From Rhodocyclaceae bacterium (GTDB taxonomy: Bacteria > Pseudomonadota > Gammaproteobacteria > Burkholderiales > Rhodocyclaceae): a stretch of 5,844 nt of DNA. The position numbers and the translations under genes were made by a program. Where the stretch lies: the NCBI GenBank assembly GCA_016791085.1, contig JAEUNN010000847.1:1-5844 (forward strand), given 5' to 3'. Shown here one piece after another: positions 1 to 4,394 of the stretch (position 1 is its first letter; each line of letters opens with the position of its first letter). The notes under the pieces were generated by a model. It made no database searches and was not told the origin of the DNA. It saw only the letters and a program-made list of their open reading frames with translations.

Positions 1-1
1 A

Positions 2-1075
2 TTGGGCATGGTGTACCTGCTGCAACGCAATTGCACGACGCCGGACACGGCGCGGCAACTCGACAAGATCGCCGCCTCGGGCAAACATTTGCTGGGTCTG
101 ATCAACGACGTGCTCGACCTGTCGAAAATCGAGGCCGGCAAGCTGGTGCTCGAAGACGTGCAGTTCCAGCTTTCCGACATGCTGGACGCAAGCCTCAACG
201 TGATAGGGGACGCAATACGTGCCAAGGGCCTCGCGCTCCACGTCGATACCGCCGCCTTGCCGCAAACCTTGCGCGGCGACCCGACGCGCCTGTCGCAAAT
301 TCTGCTCAATTACCTGAGCAATGCGCTCAAATTCACCGCGCATGGCAGCATCAATCTGGTCGGACACGTGGAGGCCGAAACGGCGGACGATTGCGTGTTG
401 CACTTCTGCGTGCGCGATACCGGCGTGGGCATGACCGCCGACCAATGCGCGCGGGTATTCCTGGCCTTCGAACAGGGCGACAATTCCACCACGCGGCGTT
501 ACGGCGGCAGCGGCCTGGGGCTTGCGATCACGCGCCATCTGGCGCAGCTGATGGGCGGCGACGTGGGCGTGGACAGCATGCCCGGGCACGGCAGTAGTTT
601 CTGGATCCGCGTGCGCCTGCGCAAGGCCGGTCAAGCCGCTGCCGGCCACACAGCGGCCATCGACTACGACGGTGACGCGGCCTGCCTGACCCTGTCGCGC
701 GAGTACGGCAGCGCGCGCATTCTGGTCGCCGAAGACGATCCGGTGAATCAGGAAGTGGCGCTCGAACTGTTGGACATGATGGGTTTGTCGGCGGATATCG
801 CGGGCAGCGGCACGGAAGCCGTGGACATGGCAAGTGCCCGGACTTACGACATCATATTGATGGACATGCAGATGCCCGAAATGGACGGACTGGCCGCGAC
901 GCGGGCGATACGCGGCGGCGGCGCCAAAGTTCCCATCCTGGCCATGACGGCCAATGCGTTCGACGAGGACCGCGAACGATGCTTTGCCGCGGGCATGGAC
1001 GATTTCATTCCCAAGCCGGTCGATCCCGCGCAACTGGGCAGGACGCTGCTCAAGTGGCTGCGCGTCCGGCATTGA
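2..1075 (+). CDS. Hybrid sensor histidine kinase/response regulator, 5'-truncated by the window
   Basis: This is the C-terminal 357 residues of a two-component hybrid kinase, which autophosphorylates on His and passes the phosphate to a fused receiver. The frame is open from the window edge, so the real start, any sensor domain and the H-box histidine lie upstream; the first visible residues are the tail of the HisKA helix, followed by the second helix (INDVLDLSKIEAGKL, about 34-48). The HATPase_c domain follows: N-box with N103 and N107, G1 box DTGVGM (139-144), F-box FEQGD (156-160) and G2 box GGSGLGL (168-174). After a linker of about 30 residues comes a receiver domain (about 238-352) with acidic residues D245 and D246, phosphoacceptor D288 in LMDMQMPEMDG, T316 and K338. 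All catalytic residues of the visible domains are intact. No Hpt domain or DNA-binding domain follows, so phosphate probably goes to a separate partner. The gene is convergent with the operon to its right. The signal sensed cannot be deduced. Confidence 0.96.
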   Translation: MGMVYLLQRNCTTPDTARQLDKIAASGKHLLGLINDVLDLSKIEAGKLVLEDVQFQLSDMLDASLNVIGDAIRAKGLALHVDTAALPQTLRGDPTRLSQILLNYLSNALKFTAHGSINLVGHVEAETADDCVLHFCVRDTGVGMTADQCARVFLAFEQGDNSTTRRYGGSGLGLAITRHLAQLMGGDVGVDSMPGHGSSFWIRVRLRKAGQAAAGHTAAIDYDGDAACLTLSREYGSARILVAEDDPVNQEVALELLDMMGLSADIAGSGTEAVDMASARTYDIILMDMQMPEMDGLAATRAIRGGGAKVPILAMTANAFDEDRERCFAAGMDDFIPKPVDPAQLGRTLLKWLRVRH

Positions 1076-1132
1076 AATTCAGGGCTCGGCACGGCCCCGC
1101 GCGAGCGCATCCAGGACGGCATGCCGGACGCG
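1061..1132. repeat. Perfect 12-bp inverted repeat between convergent gene ends
   Basis: CGCGTCCGGCAT at 1061-1072 is the exact reverse complement of ATGCCGGACGCG at 1121-1132, with 48 bp between. The left arm covers the last codons of the kinase, directly before its TGA, and the right arm lies in the 73-bp gap before the end of the minus-strand operon. The loop holds a weak GGGC/GCCC pairing (1082-1085 with 1094-1097), and the right arm overlaps the 8-bp palindrome GGCATGCC (1118-1125). A transcript from either direction could fold it, so a bidirectional transcript-end structure is possible. There is no T tract on either side, so it is not a classic intrinsic terminator. Confidence 0.35.
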
Positions 1133-1148
1133 GACCGGCACACTTCCC

Positions 1149-1316
1149 CTACTTGTGGCCGCCCGAACTGGACGAGCCCCAGCCGGTGCCCGACGAACTG
1201 CTCCGGCTGCCCCAACTGCTGGACGAGGAAGAACTGGTGCCCACGGAACTAAAATTGTTGTAGGTGCTGACCGACAGCACCGCCAACGCATACAACAGGT
1301 ACAGGAAGCGCCCCAT
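1149..1316 (-). CDS. Small Ser/Gly-rich protein with hydrophobic N terminus (55 aa), last gene of the operon
   Basis: This short frame begins with MGRFLYLLYALAVLSV and ends in SSSSGGHK before a TAG stop. The start ATG (1316-1314) overlaps the TGA stop of the DUF4178 gene by one base (TGATG), a typical arrangement for translational coupling, and the reading frame is intact to its stop. Residues 4-16 are hydrophobic, so the N terminus could be a signal peptide or one short membrane helix; no lipobox cysteine is present. Residues 22-53 are almost entirely Ser and Gly with two Trp (W35, W46) and two Arg or less, so the tail is probably disordered and exposed. From memory, similar short Ser/Gly-rich proteins ending in GGHK occur beside DUF4178 genes, but I cannot confirm this by search. 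Function is unknown. The overlap, hydrophobic start and strongly biased tail argue that it is a real gene rather than a chance frame. Confidence 0.75.
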   Translation of the reverse strand: MGRFLYLLYALAVLSVSTYNNFSSVGTSSSSSSSWGSRSSSSGTGWGSSSSGGHK

Positions 1317-2785
1317 CAGCGCTTACCGCTCAAGTGCTTCACGACCAGCACCGGCACCCAAAGGAACAGCAGTGCAAACACGATGATGATGAGCCCTGCG
1401 ACGCCGGAGAACAGGCTGAGCGGCACGTTCAGCAACAGCATGAGCAGCGTGAACACCCAGGCCGGGCCTTTCAGCGAATAATCCGTCGCGGTGTCGCTGC
1501 GGGCGGGCGCCGCCACTTTGCTTTTTTTGCCGAACCATTCGGCGACCTGCTGCGCCGGCACCGGCTGCGCGTGCGACCAGGTAATTTCGTTGGCACTGTG
1601 TTCGGCGCTAAGTTTGCCGTCCGGGCCGCGAAAATCCGTAATCATCACGCGGTCGCCCAGGCTCACGCGCCAATTGAAGGCGCCGGCCGCGTAGATGACT
1701 TCGGAGCCGTAGCGGTACAGCTGGGTATAGGTTTTGCCGCCCAGGCGCACGGCCGATTCCGATGGCACTTCGGGCCAGCGGTTCAATACCGCTATGCGCT
1801 CCCAGCCTTCGGAACTTTCCACCAGCCAGCCGAAACCCAGCCTGGCGTTGAACAGCAGGTATTCGACCCATTCCGAGGTTTCGCCGCTGTCGGTTTCGCG
1901 GCACTTCATGAGGCCTATGACTTTCCAGGCCGTGCCGGAAATTTTGCCGTTGTCGCCGAGCGCCAGCGTGGTATTCAGGGTTTCGACTTCGTCGTGCTTG
2001 GCCAGCACGACGGCGCGGTCTTCGCTGGCATCGACCTCGGCGTGGCAGGACGGGCACAGCAGGTGACAGGCCTGACCCACCTGATAGCTCAGGCTGCCGC
2101 CGCAATTGGGGCATTCCAGCGCCTGGGTCTTGCCGCGGTAGCGGCCCGCGCCTTCGGCGATTTCGTCGTCGCTGCGCAGCAACTGGCATTGCAACTGGTC
2201 CAGTTCCACGGCCTGGCCCAGATACAGGTCCGGTACCGCCGAGTCGGAATAGTCCAGCGTAAGAAAGCGCTCGCCGGAACGGAAATCCGCCACCTTGGCT
2301 TCCCAGCCGGCGCCCACCGGGAAAGGCAATTCGCCGCTGCCGCCGGTGCACGCCGCGCTGCGCACATCGGACGCATGCCACACGACGTTGTCGCGCGTAT
2401 AGCGCATGCCGGGCCGCAGTTGGCCGAATGGCGGGGCATTTTCGACGCGCCCGGCCGGCAGCGTGAATACGTACTGGCCCGAGGCGTCGGATAGCCAGCC
2501 GGCGCTGCCGTCGTCGAACAGCACATACCACTCGTTCCAGAAGCCGGCGTCGTAGCGCAGTTGTATGCGCCCGACCAGCGTGAATCGGCGTTTGTCGTAA
2601 TTGCCCGAAACGCCTATGCGCAGTGGCGAATAGTCCTCCAGGCACTCGGCCATTTTGCCGATGTCGCGTACCGAGCCGGCTTCCTTGACCAGGGTGCTGC
2701 GGCAATATTCGCACACGGCCATGACCGAGGCCGCACTGCGAAAACTTACCTGGGCGCCGCAGGACGGGCAGTTCGCGCTGTACAT
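1316..2785 (-). CDS. DUF4178 protein with two zinc ribbons and C-terminal membrane anchor
   Basis: This 489-residue protein of unknown function starts with a zinc ribbon (C6-x2-C9 and C25-x2-C28). A first DUF4178-type beta-rich unit follows (about 55-205; motifs WNEWYVLFDDGSAGWLSD and FTLP). A second ribbon comes next (C225, C228, C244, C247, with C240 nearby), and then a second, similar unit (about 265-410; SEWVEYLLFNARLGFGWLVE). A charged linker and two hydrophobic segments (about 441-459 and 461-482) end at a short basic tail, LSGKR. It is therefore probably a cytoplasmic protein held to the inner membrane by its C terminus. The ATG at 2785 is chosen because the first ribbon begins five residues later and an in-frame TGA lies seven codons upstream. 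No Shine-Dalgarno sequence is visible; the bases just upstream are CCACCTCC. The gene lies 80 bp after the SPFH gene, and its TGA overlaps the ATG of the small gene that follows. DUF4178 genes are known neighbours of DUF350, SPFH and aminopropyltransferase genes; the biochemical role is not established. Confidence 0.93.
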   Translation of the reverse strand: MYSANCPSCGAQVSFRSAASVMAVCEYCRSTLVKEAGSVRDIGKMAECLEDYSPLRIGVSGNYDKRRFTLVGRIQLRYDAGFWNEWYVLFDDGSAGWLSDASGQYVFTLPAGRVENAPPFGQLRPGMRYTRDNVVWHASDVRSAACTGGSGELPFPVGAGWEAKVADFRSGERFLTLDYSDSAVPDLYLGQAVELDQLQCQLLRSDDEIAEGAGRYRGKTQALECPNCGGSLSYQVGQACHLLCPSCHAEVDASEDRAVVLAKHDEVETLNTTLALGDNGKISGTAWKVIGLMKCRETDSGETSEWVEYLLFNARLGFGWLVESSEGWERIAVLNRWPEVPSESAVRLGGKTYTQLYRYGSEVIYAAGAFNWRVSLGDRVMITDFRGPDGKLSAEHSANEITWSHAQPVPAQQVAEWFGKKSKVAAPARSDTATDYSLKGPAWVFTLLMLLLNVPLSLFSGVAGLIIIVFALLFLWVPVLVVKHLSGKR

Positions 2786-2824
2786 GGAGGTGGCGGCCGC
2801 GATTCAAGCGCCGGCGTGGCGCGT

Positions 2825-2844
2825 GCCGGGCATGGCCGCCCGGC
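2825..2844 (-). other. Intercistronic GC-rich hairpin between SPFH and DUF4178 genes
   Basis: GCCGGGC (2825-2831) and GCCCGGC (2838-2844) form a perfect 7-bp stem with a 6-base loop in the 80-bp gap between the SPFH stop and the DUF4178 start. No U-rich tail follows in the direction of transcription, so it does not look like a full terminator. It could stabilise the upstream message or tune expression of the two downstream genes. In such GC-rich DNA a stem of this size may also be chance. Confidence 0.35.
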
Positions 2845-2865
2845 CGCCGGATTGCGCTGTGTTAT

Positions 2866-3930
2866 TCACCCGATCAGCTTTTTCAGAATTTCGGCTTTGG
2901 CGCCGTCGTAATCGGCCTGCGATATGAGCCCCTTGTCGAGCATGGTTTTGAGCTTTTCGAGGCGCGCTTCCGGTGCATCCGCAGCCGGGGCGGCCGGGGC
3001 CGGTGGTACCGCGGCGGGTGCGGCGGGTGCGGCGGCCGGCGCGGCGGCGGGCGGCAGTGCGCCGGCTCCGGTGGCCGCGCGCATGCTTTCCGCCATGGCC
3101 TGGCCGAATACCAGGCCGGTTGATAATTGCGCACCCAGGCCCGCGATGCCGCCTTCGTTCTGCGCTGCCAGCGGGATGGAACTCGCGACCTGGTATTGCG
3201 TGAATTTGCCCATGTCGCCGACCATGCCCATGGATATGCGCGTGTCTATCGCCTTCTGCAGTTCTTCCGGCAGCGAAATGTTTTCCACCGCGAAATTGTC
3301 GAGCGCGAGGCCGTAGCGAGTGAACGTGGCGGCCAGCGCTTCTTTCATGCGCTCGCCCATCAGGCCCTGATTGCCCGCCATGTCCAGGAAAGGAACGGAG
3401 CCGCCGCCGAGCGTGCTGGTCATGGTCGACACGACCAGGTTGCGCAACTGCTGTTCCAGTTCGTCGCGCGTGTAAGCGTCGCGCGTGCCGCTGATTTCCG
3501 TGAAAAACAGTCTGGGGTCGACAAGTTTGTACGAATACATGCCGAAGGCGCGCAGGCGCACCATGCCGAAATCCGCGTCGCGCAGCGTGATGGGCTGCGG
3601 CGTGCCCCACTTGCGGCCAAGTTGCACGCGCGTGCTGAAAAAATACACGTCGGACTTGAAGGGCGATTCGAACAGCTTGTCCCAGTTTTTCAGGTAGGTA
3701 AGTACCGGCAGGGTTTGCGTGGTGAGCTTGTGCATGCCGGGCCCGAATACGTCGGCGATCTTGCCCTCATTCACGAACACCGCCATTTGCGATTCGCGCA
3801 CGGTGAGGCTGCCGCCGTACTGGATTTCGAAATCCTGCATCGGGTAGCGCCATGCCAGCACGCCATCGACCTCCTCGTTCCACTGCAGGATGTCGATAAA
3901 CTGTTTCTTGATGAATGAACCTATGCTCAT
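2866..3930 (-). CDS. SPFH-domain (virion core protein-like, YdjI-type) protein with C-terminal SHOCT motif
   Basis: This 354-residue protein belongs to the SPFH/band-7 superfamily branch often named virion core protein-like. Such proteins form membrane-associated scaffolds. Starting at MSIGSFIKKQF, it has a short amphipathic N terminus (about 1-17) instead of a clear membrane helix, then the SPFH-like domain (about 25-240) with family-like stretches SQMAVFVNEGKI (48-59), FGPGMHKL (62-69) and DNFAVENISLPEELQKAID (211-229). A small Gly/Ala region leads into an Ala/Pro-rich linker (about 290-320). A SHOCT-like helix pair ends the protein (about 323-354; LEKLKTMLDKGLISQADYD). The start at 3930 is preferred over the open frame reaching 4023: GGAGA sits 5 bases upstream, and the extra 31 residues would overlap the DUF350 gene. 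It is the second gene of the operon, 19 bp after DUF350. It has no transmembrane helix of its own, so the DUF350 partner or lipid contact through the N terminus may place it at the membrane; this is inference. Confidence 0.95.
   Translation of the reverse strand: MSIGSFIKKQFIDILQWNEEVDGVLAWRYPMQDFEIQYGGSLTVRESQMAVFVNEGKIADVFGPGMHKLTTQTLPVLTYLKNWDKLFESPFKSDVYFFSTRVQLGRKWGTPQPITLRDADFGMVRLRAFGMYSYKLVDPRLFFTEISGTRDAYTRDELEQQLRNLVVSTMTSTLGGGSVPFLDMAGNQGLMGERMKEALAATFTRYGLALDNFAVENISLPEELQKAIDTRISMGMVGDMGKFTQYQVASSIPLAAQNEGGIAGLGAQLSTGLVFGQAMAESMRAATGAGALPPAAAPAAAPAAPAAVPPAPAAPAADAPEARLEKLKTMLDKGLISQADYDGAKAEILKKLIG
2971..3063 (-). repeat. Low-complexity Ala/Pro linker-coding stretch with 9-bp near-repeats
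   Basis: The region encodes the Ala/Pro-rich linker (residues about 290-320) between the SPFH domain and the SHOCT motif. On the plus strand GCGGCGGGT is repeated exactly at 3011-3019 and 3020-3028, with a degenerate third copy at 3029-3037. Such GC-rich repeats favour slippage, and linker length is likely to vary among strains. The encoded segment is probably flexible and unstructured. Confidence 0.6.
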
Positions 3931-3935
3931 GACGA

Positions 3936-3940
3936 TCTCC
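3936..3940 (-). promoter_or_regulatory. Ribosome binding site of the SPFH gene
   Basis: GGAGA on the minus strand lies 5 bases before the ATG at 3930. It decides the start: the longer open frame would begin inside the preceding gene. Confidence 0.75.
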
Positions 3941-3949
3941 GACTCGGGG

Positions 3950-4336
3950 TTACGACAGGCAGGCGGCGTTGAGCACGCCAACCACCAGCGACACGGCGCC
4001 CATGAAAGCGCCCATGGCAACATTGTTTTCCGACAGGGCCTGATCGAGATGCGGCAGAATGCGCGAAAGCAATGCGTAGGCCGCCACCTGCACGGCGCCG
4101 GCGGCCGAGCCCCAGATCAGGAACATCATGAAGGTGTCGCCGTGAACGATGGACGATCCCAGCGTGAGCGACACGCCCAGCATGGCGCCGCCCAGGGACA
4201 GCGCAGCCGCCGTATGTCCCTGCTTGATCAGTGCAAATTCGTCGAAAGGCGTGACCTTCGTATACACGAACACGAAGGTGGCCAGCAGCGCCAGCGCGGC
4301 CAGCAGGTGTATCAGGTAGTTATAGGCTTGTTCCAT
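3950..4336 (-). CDS. DUF350 family inner-membrane protein, first gene of the operon
   Basis: This is a 128-residue, strongly hydrophobic protein with about four predicted membrane helices (roughly 8-25, 43-63, 68-91 and 105-126). The DUF350-like feature is the segment IKQGHTAAALSLGGAMLGVS (37-56), where a polar Lys-Gln-Gly-His stretch enters the second helix; KVTPFDE (27-33) precedes it. The family includes E. coli YjfL, and DUF350 proteins usually carry one or two such helix units. The molecular function is unknown. The ATG at 4336 is supported by GGAG 6 bases upstream (4343-4346) and by a length typical of the family. The frame stays open far upstream, to 5686, but that extension is antisense to the aminopropyltransferase gene and has a shadow-like His/Gln/Arg-rich composition. 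The gene heads the minus-strand operon, lies 19 bp before the SPFH gene, and is divergent from the aminopropyltransferase gene with a 54-bp gap. Confidence 0.92.
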   Translation of the reverse strand: MEQAYNYLIHLLAALALLATFVFVYTKVTPFDEFALIKQGHTAAALSLGGAMLGVSLTLGSSIVHGDTFMMFLIWGSAAGAVQVAAYALLSRILPHLDQALSENNVAMGAFMGAVSLVVGVLNAACLS

Positions 4337-4390
4337 GGCGTGCTCCGGGGCGCTTGGCCGTGGGCCCAATTCTAGGACATAAATGTTGTC
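4337..4390. promoter_or_regulatory. Divergent control region between DUF350 and aminopropyltransferase genes
   Basis: Only 54 bp separate the two divergent starts, so at least one promoter must overlap the other or a coding region. On the minus strand TAGAAT (4374-4369) matches five of six bases of a sigma-70 -10 box and would put a start about 25 bases before the DUF350 ATG, but no good -35 is found at the right distance. On the plus strand CATAAA (4378-4383) with TTGGCC (4354-4359) at 18-bp spacing is a weak candidate that would give an almost leaderless message. The 8-bp palindrome TGGGCCCA (4361-4368) lies in the middle and could be an operator half or chance. Confidence 0.4.
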
Positions 4391-4394
4391 ATGA
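4374..4394 (+). promoter_or_regulatory. Possible leader minicistron (Met-Leu-Ser-stop) overlapping the aminopropyltransferase start
   Basis: AGGA at 4374-4377 lies 5 bases before an ATG at 4383, which opens ATG TTG TCA TGA. Its stop (4392-4394) overlaps the ATG of the aminopropyltransferase gene (4391) as ATGA. The same AGGA is 13 bases from the 4391 ATG, which is too far for good use. The layout would suit initiation at the minicistron followed by reinitiation at 4391. It is very short and may be chance, and it presumes a transcript that starts upstream of 4374. Confidence 0.3.

Noticed and set aside
1076..1148. A classic rho-independent terminator between the convergent genes
   Set aside because: No GC stem followed by a T tract was found in either direction; only the widely spaced inverted repeat is present.
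1079..1291. Other short frames on both strands in the gap after the kinase
   Set aside because: They conflict with the coupled small gene at 1149-1316, and their sequences are low-complexity Arg/Ala/Pro without a plausible start.
1334..2494. A 386-codon plus-strand frame opposite DUF4178
   Set aside because: It lies fully antisense to a convincing gene, has a skewed Ala/Gly/Arg/His composition and no recognisable motif. It is explained by GC-rich third positions suppressing stops.
1608..2807. A 399-codon minus-strand frame overlapping DUF4178 in another phase
   Set aside because: It is very Arg/Gly/Pro-rich and has no domain, while the 1316-2785 frame carries paired zinc ribbons and membrane segments.
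3011..3049. CRISPR-like or direct repeat array in the GCGGCGGGT repeats
   Set aside because: The units are 9 bp, in frame and adjacent without spacers. They encode the Ala-rich linker and are simple coding low complexity.
3127..3918. A 263-codon plus-strand frame opposite the SPFH gene
   Set aside because: It is antisense to a well-supported SPFH coding region, with shadow-like composition and no ribosome binding site or domain.
3931..4023. N-terminal extension of the SPFH protein up to 4023
   Set aside because: It would overlap the end of DUF350, and its residues are unlike the family. GGAGA sits correctly before the ATG at 3930.
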